A stretch of DNA of 64,000 nt from Smittia aterrima. Taxonomy: Eukaryota > Arthropoda > Insecta > Diptera > Chironomidae. This document shows positions 40,101-55,100 of this stretch, in pieces. The stretch lies in assembly GCA_033063855.1 (NCBI GenBank), contig CP093830.1:21452854-21516853 (forward strand), written 5' to 3'. Made by a program: the position numbers and the translations under genes. Each line of letters opens with the position of its first letter. Positions within the stretch are counted from its first letter, which is position 1. The notes beneath the pieces are model-generated. The model did not search any database. It had not been told where the DNA came from and saw only the letters and a program-made list of their open reading frames with translations.

Positions 40101-43100
40101 GCTGATTCGTCTCGACATCGCATTCAATCCTTTATTCTACCAGAAAAATTATTTTCCATCACAACAAAACGCCTACATCTGCTCTCTGCCGGAAACATAT
40201 TAATTTTTATGCTTCCCAAACACGAAATTGCGTCTTTTGTGATGCACGAAACCAAAACCGAGAGGAAGAAGAAAAAAAAAGTAAAACGGGGAAAAAGGAA
40301 AAAAGAAAAGTTTCCTCCGACTCGATATTGAAATCCCCAGCGGAATGAACTTATTGAAAAAACATTCTTTGGTTGGTTTACCATCTAAGAAAAACAATTA
40401 TCTTATTGTCTATCCCTGTTCGCCTTTACACAAGAGGGTTGAAAGTGGTAAGTAGATTCTCGGGTTGTTCTTTATTTCATAAAATATTCATTGAGTTTAG
40501 TTTAGCTCTTCGAGATGCGAGAGAGAGAGAGACGAGGACTCTTCATCGACAAAGAAACAGCAGCGGGAAGCAACATCTACTTGAACAATCGTTTTTCTGG
40601 GGCTGTTCACTCATCAATTGGTTTATTTGGTCGAGTAATCCTTTCACAACAAATCAGACAATGGAAAAGCAGAAACAAGACGAGTGAGTGTAATTTGATC
40701 TTCATTGTGGTTGTTTTCTTAAGATTCTCATGTCTTTGACATCGAGTTCAATTAGAATGAATAGCTGAGACTGCTTTGTCGCTCTTAGAAAACTTCTTAT
40801 TCAACTTCAAGAGCTCAACACGTTTCCTCCATTGCACAAATTTGTTAATCCAAACAAATAAATTTGAATTAATATCGAAGCAATAATTGTTTCAACTTCA
40901 TGATTGTAATGGGCAGGAAATCATTTGATTACGTTTTATTGCGAAAATGTAAAGCGAAGAAGGAATCGACGAAACTCGATTTTATGCAAAGCATAAGCGT
41001 GCATTTATGCATAATATCTTGCATCGAGCATCTTTCTCCGCTAACCTTTCTGCTTTCGGTAAACCATGTAGCTGTCTGGCTACTGCTCTCGCAAGCCTTG
41101 TAACAGCTTTATAAAACTTGCAGCATTCTCTCGAGTAAGTGTAGTCTAGTAGCAAGCGAATGCAGGAGTCGAAGATCATAATTTATTGAACATGAACCTC
41201 TTTCCTGTAAAGTCAGGGAGAGTGGGGTAGCTTCAAGAATTTATAGATTTTACCAATTTGCCATTTTACAATTTATGTCCGACCCCGAATGTGTGCATCA
41301 GAATCGAGTAATTAAAATTTGCATGTGCAAAGTAGGTTTAAAGAGATAATCAATTATCTTGTGCTGCCATGCATTCGCCGATTCCATGTCGTGTTTTCAT
41401 TGCGGACAACTCTTAGACGACGCACTGGTCGGAGATTCAAAGAGAGAGAGAGATGAAGGTTCATAAAAGTCAACAGAGGAAAGGTAAACGACGTTGCTGC
41501 TGCTGCTTGTAAAGCGAGTAGGTGTGCACTGCACAAATTTATTTATAATTGACATGACATTGTGAGACCTCACTCTCTGTTTCTCAACTTCGGACTTGCG
41601 AGCCGAATAAATTGTGTATTATTAGAAACATGTTGATTGTTCGAAGCGACACACGTTTACGAGTTGAAAGTTTGCTTTGGGTTCCTGGAGGAGACAATAA
41701 TTTGTCAAGAGTGAAAAATGCTGCTACGCCCCAACACGCACCTAACGTCGTCGTCGTCGTTGTTTCGAACGGTAAAGTCTCTTCATTACCCATGAGAAGA
41801 ACTTCAAATTGATGTGCACGACTCCCTATTTGTGTTGCATGTTGTACAATCGAGCAGTCTAATGATTAGGTGAGGCAAGTTTTTTAAGGTTGATTTTTTC
41901 GTTTTGAGGGTGATCCCTTCGACGAGCACACGAGCGCAGATTGCGAGAGGAGGAAGAAACAAACATTTTTGTAAACATTTCTCGAGAAACGCCTTCTCAA
42001 GAGCTAAAGCTAAAAATCCATTTTAAATGATGCCCTGAGAGCAACAAGAAATTGCATGCTCGAGATAAATGAGAACCGTAATTTCGTTGAAAGTCATAAT
42101 TGGAGTTTAGACTTTGAGATCACATTCGGAAAAGGGAAGGAAATTTCACATCATTCATTTGAATGTCGATCAACGCCTCCGATTCTCTCAGGCTTCGAGT
42201 TCATTTATTTTATCGATGTGAGTAAAGAAATTTGGAATTTCCATGAAAACGTCGTAAAAGGAAAAGTCAAATCACTCGAGAGAAGCGAAATAGTTTCATT
42301 TTATGACACTTTTCCTTTCTTTTCTCGTGTGCGTCTTGAAAATCTGTTTTCATTTTGATTTGATGTGTTTTTTATGGAAAGCGAAACACCCAATAACACT
42401 TTTCCCTTCCTCGAGTCTCACACTCATCTCCCACATTCATTTTATTGACAATTGAAACATCTTTTCGTCGTTGACTTGAAGAGTCGAGTCATTCATTTGA
42501 TGATCTAATCGAAAGGATTCAAATTACACTCGAAGAGTGTTTGTCTTTTGGTTATTTATCTAAATTCAAATCTGCGAACGAAATAAAGCGAAGTCATCAA
42601 ACTGGAAAGTGTTGAAAAATGAAATGATATCAGTTGAAGGAGGAATTTGAAGTTTCTCAAGAAATCTTCTTCGCTATACATCACTGAGTGTTATCAGCCA
42701 TAAAACAGACGAATCATTTAGCAATTTGCTGTCGCGTTTTCGGAGTCGGGACGCAGCAGATATGCGTTTGCATAATAATCACATTTTTTTCACATTATGC
42801 CTCGCTCGTAAAGTCAACAAAGGAGAGAGATGTAAACAGTGATCGAAAGTCTTTTCAGGATTTTAATTATCAAGAATAGAATTTTCATGAGGAGACGGAA
42901 ATGTTGATCTCATTAAAAAAAAGTTCCATCCGAGAACTTGAAAGGTAAACTTTCTCGTATTGTTTCGAGAAATGAAATTATTTTTCATAAATTCTTTTAC
43001 CTTCTCTTGTCGACTGTTTCATTACCGAGAAAAGAGAAGTTTACGCCACATTTCCACATAATAACATTCATGATACCGCCATGAAAATTCTCTCGCTCAT

Positions 43101-46100
43101 GCTGCTGCGAGTTGTGAGTCGCACAAAAGGAAAATATAATTTTTGAAATTCAAATTATGATCTGAGTTTTCCTCCGTCTTTGTATGCTATTCCCTCCACC
43201 TACTCTCGCTCATCGTCGCCAGCAACTCGTATGTGTGGCGAAAAGACGAAGTTGAAAACAAGCAGCAAAGTGGAATAATCTCCCTAATATTTTTCCATTC
43301 ACGTCAAGCGAAAGTTTAAGCTCATAAACTTCAGGTTGGTATTTTGCTATCTTCACCGCCGCCGCCATCTCGCAATGTAATTATTCCGCAATTTTCCGCC
43401 ACAATGAAAATTCTTCACTCGAGAGCGTAGAATTGTGTGAAAAACTTCTACGGAATTAATGGCAAATCTTGATGGGGATGAATCGTAATTCGTTGGATTA
43501 TTTCGTTTGAAATTGAAAATTCCAATTTCTCAACTCGAGCGAAAGCAATTGAGTTCGATACACTCGCGAGTTAGTTTTTCACTTCTCCCTCATCACGAAG
43601 CCGGTAAATTATCTTGTTGAAAAGCGAAAATGACTAATTGCAGATGGCGAGAGATATTATTTTGTGATGGATTCGAATATCACGACATGTTGCGCGCTGT
43701 CATTGAAAAATTATTCTCGCCATGCCACTTTACATCTCATTGCTCAGGAAATAAGTTGTAAACCAGAAATTGAAAGTTTTTATATCGCCACACATAAAAA
43801 ACTAATTGGAAACATGATTTATTCTCCTTGCGCTGCTTTTTTATGCACATCTCGCGGATTTTTTTTTTGTTTATTGCAGTGTCGACGTCGACGGGAGATT
43901 TTGACAAAGTTTCTTTGCTGCTTACAAGTTTCTAATTAAATCATCAAGGAAGCGATGAATTTGCATAATTACATTTTGAAAGTTGAAGGTGATTTTGTTC
44001 ATTTTAATCTTCTTATTGATAAAACTCTCGTCGAGGAATCTTTCGAAACTCATTTTCCATGTTACGAGTTGCAAGAGTTTTATTAAAATCTAACACCACC
44101 GATAAATCACTCAGACTTCGTGTTCCTGGAAATATCTCTCGTGAAAAAGGGGTTGACGGTAAGCAAGTGTAGCGATTTTTCCCTGTACAGTTCATTTTAT
44201 GCAACGACGACAACAAGAAGAGGGAAAATTATTTTCTATTAAGCCTCTGACAATTTCATTATTTCGCAGGCAAATCCGCAGAAGAGAGTCTGTCGATTGG
44301 AGGAGAGTGAAAGCAATTAAAAACGTAAGTTGCAAAGCAGTTTCGGAAAAGGGCACAAAATTTCATTAATAATTGAATTGAAAGTGTTATGCGCAACATA
44401 TGTGCAGCATCGGAGCTCTGTAAACACCAGCCGAGACTTGCTGGCATGTCCTCGCTCCCTTCACGCTGTTTACGACACAAACGAGATCAATTTGAAGCGC
44501 AGCGAAAAATCACAATTAGCACGATGGCGCTTTTCCCGAATTGGAAATTCACTTGGGCTTTTCGCTATCGTTGTCGGATAGACGACCACCTGTGAAATCA
44601 GTAATCATTTACACCGTGTTCCTAATGCTTAATTAAATTTACGCGACTTCTCTCTTGTTTTTATTTGTTAGCCGCGCTTGGCTCTTTTGCGGTGAATAGA
44701 AATAATAGAATTTCGAAGGCTTTAAATAGAGAAAAAGAGTTGGAACTCAGCGGAGAGCTTTCAGCTCGGATTGTTTTAGATCGATTCAGTTACAAGAGCG
44801 TGCAATGAACAGCTTCGCAATGGGGGAGCCTTGAAGCCAAAGATATTTATCAACAACAACGAAAAAGCATCGATCGGAATTTCAATGGGAAAGTTTAATC
44901 TCTCGCGCCGAAACAATTCGAGTTTAAAGCTCCACGTGCGCTCAAATCAATCAAAACTAAAAGAAACTGAAATGTTTTTCAGTCGAGTGATTTCAACTGA
45001 TAAAGACGCACGCAACACAATGGAGGTTTGATTTAATCAGAGACAAGATAAGTTTAGAGTCACGAAAAGACTCTTTGATAGATACTCACCGTTAGATGTT
45101 GAAAGAGCCACGCTCTCAGGATATTTGTTGCCACTTTTGGAAATATGCCACGTTTCTTTTGATTCTTTTTCCCATTCGTGTCATCATCCTCTTCGCCCGT
45201 TCCCTCTCCGGACCCCACACTTGCATTACTGGCATCACCTGTGAAAGATAAAACAGAGAGAGAAAAAAAATCGTTAGAAATTTCGTTCGTAATTGCCTGG
45301 ACAGGAGGAGGATAAAAAACATTCTAATGCGATTACGAATATTCAAGCAATTAAACTTGTTTATAGGCACATTTAACGATTTAACAAATCCCAGCAGAGC
45401 GGACGATACAAAACGCTTCCTTTAGCTAAAAGTTCTGATTCGCCCACGCAGCTTTCCCTCCATCAAAGTTAATTTTCATGACGAAGGGGCGAATCGGCCT
45501 TTAATATTATTCAAATTAAAATCGTTCCAAGCGCACAGAGTTCGATCAGATTATTTCACAAAATATAATTGCGTGTTTATGTGGAAAATATATTTTTTTT
45601 TTCAGGAATTAAAAAGTGTTCTCCCATTTTCATGTTATCGGCGGAGAGCGAGAGAGTGATTATTTTAAATACACAATTTAAAACGATTAAAGATTAAAAA
45701 TTCAAACTGAAATTGAAACGCAATGGATAATTCTTGAATGGCTCGAAGGGAAAAGCTTCGGAAATTATGCAAAAAAAAAGATCGTCGTGCATATTGCGAT
45801 TCAACACCCTCGGCGATTGTTAATGATTCTTGCGTCTCTTTGTTTCTATTTTGTTTTAGATAAATTTGTTCGAACAGAAAGTTGACTCTTGCTGTCGATG
45901 ACCGAATGAATCCCTCACATGCACACGCATTTTGTAATTATCCTGCAGAGAGGAGAGATACGATTTTCCAAACTGTGATTTAAGTGAGAGAATTTTCCGT
46001 AAAAGGGAAATTGCATTCAATGCTTAATCTTCTCGTCTCATCTCCGAACGACCCCCCCTTAAGCCATTTAAATGGAAAACTTCTTCGCCAGAGCGAGAGC

Positions 46101-49100
46101 TCTCACACAGAGATAGATTTTTAATAATGGAAGGAACACAAAATAAAATTAAAACTGTAATCCATCAAGTCAGACCCATAAAGCACTTTATGGCTGACTT
46201 TGCTTCAGTCTAAGCGAGAATGTGTTTGCGCCATTCGCCCGCCGTAATAATCTTCATGAAGCTGAAGAGCAGAGAGAGAAGAGGAAATGCCAGAGAACTC
46301 GGTGTGCGCTTTAACAACAAAAGGCAGCTCAGGCACACATTTCGCAAACGCCAACAACCATTTTGATTATGGCAATATTAAGGCAGAAAGGCGGCAGTAG
46401 CAGAAGCACATTATGCCGCTTGTTGTGTGATGGTTTTCCATGTTGTTGGGTTTAGTTGTTTTTCATTAAAAATTGGTGAAATGGAAATTTTTCATAAAGC
46501 GAAGTGGAGAGTGAACCAACGAGAGTGAGTGGGTGAGGGAAAAATATTTCGCCCATTAAATTTTCCGCTCGCATGCAGCAGTTGAAGTTGAAAATATTTA
46601 AACTGATGTGTTGTTTCGTTGTGGATGAGCTGATGCATGTTTTATGTTCGAGTGGAAGTTTAATCTTCGCTCATGTGGTTTACCAGGAACTCTCTCTCTC
46701 TAACGTTATCAATTCCTAATTGAAATCTTCTGTCACGACACAAACTCTGAATTGAAGATTCTTATCAATCATTCTCATAAATTTTGAGAAACTCCTTTCA
46801 CAAAACAATTCAATGGCTGAGACAATGGGCACTCGAGTGCGATTTGATTCCGATATTTGAAAACATTTTCGCACATTGATATATCTGATGATGATTCAAC
46901 ATAAATAGAATTCCTTCTCTCGAGACTTCTTGAAGATTATCAATTCTAAACGATCTCTCTAAAGAAAACATCTCAAGCTCTTGACTTTCCATTATCGCAT
47001 CTTGGGCGTGCTGAAGCGATCTCCTTTTGAAAATTGTTTATTGTTTATTTTAGAGTTTCTCGCTTGATTCTCATGGGTAAGTGACGAAGATATCTCATCT
47101 AATTCATCTGACTAATTATCTTCGAGAGTGTGTCGCTGATACGTCGTGGTGAGATAAAGCAAACTACGATGAAAAGGAATGAAACTTATTTAACGACGTC
47201 GCATGGCAGGCGATGTTTAAGCATCAAAGCAATTTATTTTTTATTCATTTTCTGGTTGCTGTTTTGTTATGCTGAATGATTAATTGATGTGTGCTCGTAT
47301 TATTAAATCAAGTCCCATCTGCAGCGACTCTGCTGATATGGGAAATTGAATTAATTTCTCCCTCTCTCTCCGATCGCTTCCCTTTTTGTTTTATATCGCT
47401 CGAGACTTAAGCTGTCTCCGAAAAAAAAAGAAAATATTCATCTCGTCGTCGTCTTCTTTCGTTGTCCCGCAGAAAACTCCATAAATCCATCCGCCAAAGC
47501 ATCGTCGTCTCTCATATCAACAAAACTATTAAATCTAATGGCTTCTGAGGCGATATTATGTTTTGTTTGTCTTTGTCACTGTGTAAAGCGAGGAAGTTGA
47601 ATGATATCAATGACGACAAACATCGGAGCGAACTGCTGCAAGCTCCATCTCTGTTTATTTACAAATGTTTTATGATTTATCGGAGGATGAGTCGGAGGAA
47701 AACTAAAAAGTTCTTTCTAATTCAACAAACAACTGAAAATGATCCAAGGAGGCAGTTGAATTGATCCAAATGTAAATAGACAACAAATGTGACTCTTTTC
47801 GCAACATAATCTCAAAGTAATCAGTTTCGTAAATAAACAACGACGACGACTTCCCCCAGAAAGTGCTTCGCTCAGCTGCTTTTGATCGAGAGACTCGTTT
47901 GTTCCAGAAGAACTTTTTCGGAATAGTCGTCTGTTGACACTTGTCCCAACTGAGCCTGAATTGAGCGGTATTCGAGAGAACAACCCTTCAGTGAAGTGCC
48001 TGCCACATTAGAGTCCGAATGGATATAAATTCCCCTCGTCGTCTCTTTTACGGTTTTATCTCCCACTGCACCATTAAATAAACTACAACAAAAAACACTT
48101 TTAAGTTTATTTGAGATCAGTGAAAAATCCCAGTACAGAACGAATGATTAATGATGTTCTCTAAATAAACAATACAATTTTTTAAAGTTCATGTTGTTTC
48201 TGAAAATGCGAACACAGAACGGAGGAGAAAAATTAATTTGAGCCAGAGCTCTGTTCATCTTAAATTGTTTGAGAGAGAAAAAATAAAATAAATTGGCTTG
48301 ATATTGAGTTTAAATCTGTTTTAGATTTAAAGGCTCTCGATGTGTCTCTAGAATTTAATTTTTTTTTAGAAATTATAATATATTATATTATATATTATAT
48401 TGTATATTATATTAAATATAATATTTTAAAAAAAATGCTTTCAAGGATTGAACTTTCGTTTGAAGTCGAAACTTCTTGATCGTCCCCTGCCTCGAACTTG
48501 GCTTTCGGAAGGAAGCGAAACACACGATTCATTCGTGAAGGCAGCGCCGAGTTTTGTTTACAGACGAAAGCGAAAAAAAAGGGAAAATTTGAATTGTAAA
48601 AGGAAAATATTATTCATGATACCGTTCGTTCTTGACTCCAGCTGGTACTCACTTCTCTTCCCCGACCCCTCTCTCTCATCATAAAGCGAAATTCATTTCA
48701 AAGGCAGAGAAAGAACATTTGAAGTTTATTTTTAATTTAAAAAGCCCCAAGCTCAAGGCGCACTGCGAAATCCACCCTTCAAAACTCAATCATTCTGATA
48801 CCATTAAATGTAGACGAAACATGCGTTTTGCGTCAGTCGTCGCTGTTGGAAAACATTCGTTTAACGCCATTTCAGAAAATTTGTTTCACTGCCAACTCCA
48901 GGAAGAGATATTCAGGACTTTGTTTACACATGAAGACGTTCGCTCTAAGTTGAGCCATAAGAAGTCATCGTAAAGCTTGTTTTTATGAGCCACAGAGAGT
49001 GATAATAATATCTCCGACAACGCTTGGCGAAGAAAGCAAAGCTTTGATGTGATAATTTCTAATGGACACACATTGCCACCACTCGAACATAAAACGCAAC

Positions 49101-52100
49101 GACTCATCTCTCTCTCTCACCCCGCCAACCTCATCATCTTTATTTCATTTAACTGAAATTTAACGACGACAATAATATCCTTAACGGATGTAATCAAACT
49201 TTTACCCGAAAAGAAGAAGGAAAAAAAACATTGCGATCGTAAAAATGTTTGAGGAAATAATGTCGAGCGTGTGTTTGAACATTACTGCCAATGCCACAGC
49301 TCTCCGTCGCTTTTATTGGCGAAGCAAAGCAGTTTGTTTTATATCTCCACCCGCAACAACAAAACGCAAGACAGCTTTGATGGGCTTCGCTTGTTTTATG
49401 ATTTCTGCTGCAATTCTGTCATTTGCTTTGATGGCGTGTTGTCGTATTGCGGTTATTGAGACTGTTGCGGCTTGAAACTTTCAATCTCTTTCCCTTCGAG
49501 CTAATTGCCTTTCCTTCATTCGTCGTCGTCGTCGCTGGTTCGCGATAACAGAGTGAAAATGAAGTGAATGTTCTTCGATGCCCTTTTTGGAAATTAAATT
49601 GTATGTACTTGTAATTCCGCGGTCGAATTAATTGCTCGAGAGCTTGGAAACTAGTGTGGAAGCTCAAAAGTTTTATGAACTGTGAGTTTTAATTGTTTTT
49701 GCGCTCGTCGGAGTCGAGAGTTGAGTTGAGTCGAGACAGACCATTATGCGCCCCGTTAGCAAATAATTTTCTAGTAAATAATTGCTCTGTTTCAACTATT
49801 TCGGGTTTGGGGATTTTTGAGGCTGCGCTAGACGGGAAAACTGCACACGTCGCTCGCCTTTTTGGCATCGTTTTATCATCTGGAACATTTAATTTGGCAA
49901 TTTATCGTGCTGATGTTTTGTTGAAAAGCCTTTTCTCTCTCTCGTGAACTGGGTCAGAGCTCTTCACTCTTTTAATTTTAAAGTTCATCACACCTCAGCG
50001 AGTAATTTGTCATCGCTTAAGACTCAAATGGAAAAAAGGAGAAGTTTCATGCTGCGACTTCGTTTAAATGTCGTCCACAACCACAAGAGTTTATCTAAGA
50101 TGACACTCGCTGTTTCAACCTCGAGCGATTCAATTCAGAAGCAAAGAATGTGCAACAAACGCAACCGATCGTGCAGAGTTTGCATAATTTACCGTCAATT
50201 GAGGAAATTTGAGATCTCGAGCGATCGAGTGTCGAGCACAAGCAACCAGCAAATAATTAGCCATCGAGTGAGAGAGATCGAGAAGAAGGGAACCTTGCGC
50301 AGGAATGTGTCAAAGAGGAGAATGGTAATTGTGCAAGAATGCAAATTTTCTACATTTTAATTTCTCAAGTGTTTCTTTCGCATCGCTTGAGCCGTTAACT
50401 TCTTCGTCTTCTTGAACCGAATGCCTTTGTCCTTCTCTCTCTTCTCTCAAGTGAGCTTGGGCTTGAACCTTTTGTTTGCCATCTCACATTCAAGTGTTTG
50501 CATTCATTTTTATCTACGAAACTCTTTTTCATTTTTATGAATGAAAATTTTTTCTGTTTGTTGAATGCAATTGAAAGTTGGGATTTTCATTCTCGCTCTG
50601 CTTTCATTGTCTCTCATGAACGATATTTAAATTAACATAATTTCTTGTTTGTTCCGTAATGTAACGCCGCCGTACACATTCACCGAATGACTTTTGTCAA
50701 ATATTGTCTCGCACAGTTTTCCGTCGAGCTCGACAACTTTGTCTCTTAAATGTTAATGAACGCTTCGTTAAAGTTTATGTGATTAAGGCTCTCGTTGTTT
50801 GATTGAAATTCCATCTCACTCGCACACGATGAAATTTAATACGCAATGACAATATTCCATCCTACACGTAAAGTTATTACACTGCCCTGTCCAAATCCGA
50901 GATGTTTATTCACAAAAGAGTTTTTATTTTCTCTTCGGTTTCTCGAAGATGAAAAAAATAATATTTTTAAAGCTGGCCATGTGATTAATTTAATGCGTCG
51001 AATGCGATACACTCTCTCTCACTCGCTTACTCTAAACCCCGCGCTCGCTGGCCATATGCATGCATAATAATTTAAATAAAGTCTTTGAAAACTGTCGCAT
51101 AAAATAAGATCGTACGTTGGATGACCTCTCTCTCCTCCTTCCCCTTGCTCCAATGGATCGTAAATTCTTTTCTTTTTTTTCGTCAAGGCGACAAGGCTCT
51201 TGGCTTTGCGCGATGCACAACTGAGCACATGTTACGAATAACGCATATTTCAGTAATTGGCTTCAACGAATGAGAAATTTCTTAATGAAAATCTTTAATT
51301 TATGAACTTTATTTCATTTCGCTTGCAGTTGAACTTACTGTAAATAGAAAAGGAAAGTATGAAGATGTTCGCGAGTCGGGGAATTTTTGAATTTTTTCGT
51401 TTAGCGCGAGCGAGGGAAGAAGGTTTCACCTGTTGGTGTCATTCATTCATTCATGAGAATAACTCAAAAAAAGCGAAACTCTCGTGCAATTGAGAAAATT
51501 GTCTGCAACAAAGGACGACGATCATTTTCCAGTTCGTGATCTTGAAATGCCACTTGAGATCATCTCGAGAAAGAGATTTTGGATAAACCTTCTTTTTATT
51601 TCTTCGCAACCTTTCAACAATGTTGTTGGTTATTGAATCGGCACTTGACAAACTACAAGTGTGGTATGATTTGTTCGATGACGTGAGTGCAATTGGCTTG
51701 TGTGGGAGTTTTTTTTTCTTTCTTTTGTTCATCATCACGCCAAACGAATTTATTGAACGAGAGTCACAGCTCTGTTTGCCTTCTTTTAATCTTTTCACGA
51801 CTCCGTCGCGTTATCTAAAATTGTTTTTCAACGTAAAATAAAAATTGTTATCGGGATTTTAATTGCAGGGAGCGAGAAACTTCTTTTGTCGCCGCTAATA
51901 TTGAATTAGCAAATTTACGGAGACGTAAACAGAATTTTTCGGGTAAACATTTGCTGAAGAGATAAGCGAGAAAGACTCTGGTCTTCTCCTCCCCTCTTCT
52001 AACGAAGAGAATCTCAAGTAGCGATGCCGTAATGCTTTGTGAAGTGTTCCTCTCAAATCGAACAGATTTTCTATTAATAATCGAACAGCAAATTAAAATT

Positions 52101-55100
52101 TCAATCGGAAGAGCATTTCATTAATGGCAATTATTACTCAATAAACAATCTGCGTTTGTTTCGAAAGGGAAAAACTACTTTAAGAGCTTGAATAATTTAT
52201 GGAAAGATTTTCGAGAATATAAAAACATCGAGAAGCTTCTTTAATTGAAATCACTTCATAACAGACCATAAAATTAGAACGCTCAAGTTTATGACGCAAT
52301 GCATTTTCCTCTCCTCTCGACGCGAACGTGATTCTCGATTGATAGCATAAATTAAAGCGAAGGCAACTGTTTTGTCGCCGCTTAAAGTGTCGATCGGAAC
52401 ATAAAAACCTTTCAAAATATCATTCTCGGTCGAGTTAAATATCAAACTTTTGACAAATAGGCGATGGCTCGTTTGGTCGTGATGCTCGAAGCAGCGAATG
52501 AGTGAGTGAGTGAGAGAGAGAAGAAGGTTATCGTGGATCAGCAAAACTCGTTTTTTCTTCAGCCATTGGATGGGAAGAAACGAAAGAATGAAATGCCAAG
52601 AATATTTAGCCGCGCTGAGAGAACGTTTCGTTGAAACAAAAAAAAAACATATTTAAAAGATTTTAATTAAATGATATTTTCGGTTGTAGTCCGTTCGTCA
52701 TTAAGAACCTGATTTGGTTTCTTCTTAAAAAAAAGATTTTCTCACAAATCCACAAAATTTACATAAAATTTTATTCTTCGTCGGATAAAGTTTCAATGCG
52801 ACCTTCAAATTGCGTAATTTATGAAGATTCCTCCTTCGTCGAGTAATCGAAAGCAACAAGTGAAAGCTTATTTATTAAAAGAACTGTTTAACCCTTTGTC
52901 GATTCCAAGTTCGGGAGGAGCAGAAGCATAAAAACTGCTTTAAAGAGCGACTTCTCTTTCCAAAGACCAAAATGAATTATTACTATCAAAGAAAAAACAA
53001 ACAGAGGAAAATATATTACGGTAGTAAATTAATGGGAGCCTTCGCTCTTGTTTTTTTTTTCGGGGTAAGTGTGTTAGTAGTCGCTCCTCTCGACTCCGCC
53101 GCACTTCTTCTCTTTATAAATTTCGCCATTAATTATTTTGCTATAAAAATGTATGAGATATTACAACAATGATGCGGCTGGGCGAGCGAGACGACGGCGA
53201 AGGAAAAAAAAGGAGAAAAGTCTGGCCGGGAAAATTGATATCAATTTTAGTGTCTCGAGAGTAATAATTTAGTGTGTCGACGGGTCATAGACGTTTATGC
53301 ACTTTGAGCGTAATAAATTCTCCTTTCGGCCATTTGTCTTCACGCTGCCGACTCTCGGATTAAAGGGAAGTTCCTTGAAAAAGTTTTGTGTTTTTCACTT
53401 CAAACTCTCTCTCTCTCGCTTGTGCTTGCTTACTCGTCTACAGAGCCACCCTCAACATGTCAGAAACAGAAATCTTCATAAAAATGACTGCTCGTGACAC
53501 ACACGAAATTGATTTTCCTCCTCTGAATTCTTTTGTGATTAGATTTCTGCTTTAAGAGGAAGTTAAACCCTCTCCGGGCAATTGCAATCGTTTAAAGGCG
53601 AATCTTTATATTTAATCTGACCTGAACATGATTTTAAATCGCCACCTCAACCAACGACGTTGTCGATCGTAAAATTATTTACAAGCTCGCGTTTCTTTCC
53701 GAAAGAAAGCGATAAAATATCTTTCGATTCTTTATGTTTTGACTGTTGAAGTTGAAACTCTTTTTTTCTTCTCTTAATTCGAGAATTAACATAATTTTAA
53801 TTTTATTGCCTTTTGATATCAAACATGTCGTTTAATAGTTTTTAAAATAAAAACGTTGCCTACTCACGCGACGGCAAACTGTTTTCGTTCGATAAGAAAT
53901 ATTCTTAATGATCTCGATAAAGGGCTCAAGTTGTAAATCACTGGAGCACAAGAAAAGGTTTTTTGGGGACAATTTCGTTGACCTCTCTTTTCGAAGTAAA
54001 TTTGAGAATCTCTTCTTTGAAACTCGCCTCGTAATTATAATTAAATATTTTACGCTCTTCTCTTCATAACGTGATCTCCAACGTGAAATAATTCAAATTA
54101 TAGGGTCTGCTATCCAATTACTTGCTTTGCTAGAGTCTTCTGGATGAAAGGGTGCCCGTGTAATTTATTATTACAGGTTACAACTGTTACATATTTTTCT
54201 CCTTTTCCCCGATGATTATATCTCGGAGTGGAATTTCTCTTCAGCTTCGAAGAGATGAAGAGTGAAAGACGAAAGATGTTTAGAACGAAACACTTTAAGT
54301 AAAGTCGAGTGAGTGAGAGGAATTATCTGAAAATTATACGACGAGGTCTCGAAGCATTTTATTTAATACACAAAACGAGAAAAATACTCTTAATCTATTA
54401 AATTATATGCCTCGCTTGCCATCGACGAGAGATAGCTTCACAATGGATCGCAAGCCGAGCTCTGCGAGTGGAGAAAGGAGAAGAAATCCAAAATAATTCT
54501 TTGGAATTAAACATCAATCCATTATGTAATGGCAGACAAACTGGGACTTGATCGTTTGTTTCAAAGAAGAAACTCGCGGTGCGGGTTAAAGTTAACTCTT
54601 TCATTTTAATTTCGTTTCGTTTTGGACGCTGCTCTCGAAGACTTGCGAAGAGAATGAAAGACCCAAAAGTTCAACAGCACATTATCTTTTGTTCATAAAA
54701 ATGCTTTATAATAATTCACGATCGAATGATGGATGGGCAATCAAAGCATATTCTCTTTCTATGGGCATCCAACAGCTTTTCTTCTCCTCTTTCACTCGAA
54801 CAATGCTTGAGCGTTCATATTCGCTTTTTGTTTCGATGCCTAACCTCTCGAGGTCAAGGCTAATAAAGACTTTTTTGTGATTTCTTCTCTCACTCACTCT
54901 CTAGTCGAAAAATGAAAAACAGTTTTGAATGCAAAATTACTGAAAAGAAAAATTACCGCAATTGATTGATTTCCAATCTCCTCGCTTTTCCACTTCGAAC
55001 AAGACTCCACTTAGATCGAATGGTTGTTACACAACAAACAAAACTTTTCCAGTTTAAGCGTTTATCGAATTAGGTCTCGCTTGTGGAAAACCACAAAATT

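Noticed and set aside
49944..50360. 138-codon plus-strand open frame in the 12.9 kb intron
   Set aside because: Composition is Ser/Arg/Lys-rich and irregular, with no recognisable family or splice partners. It is likely chance.
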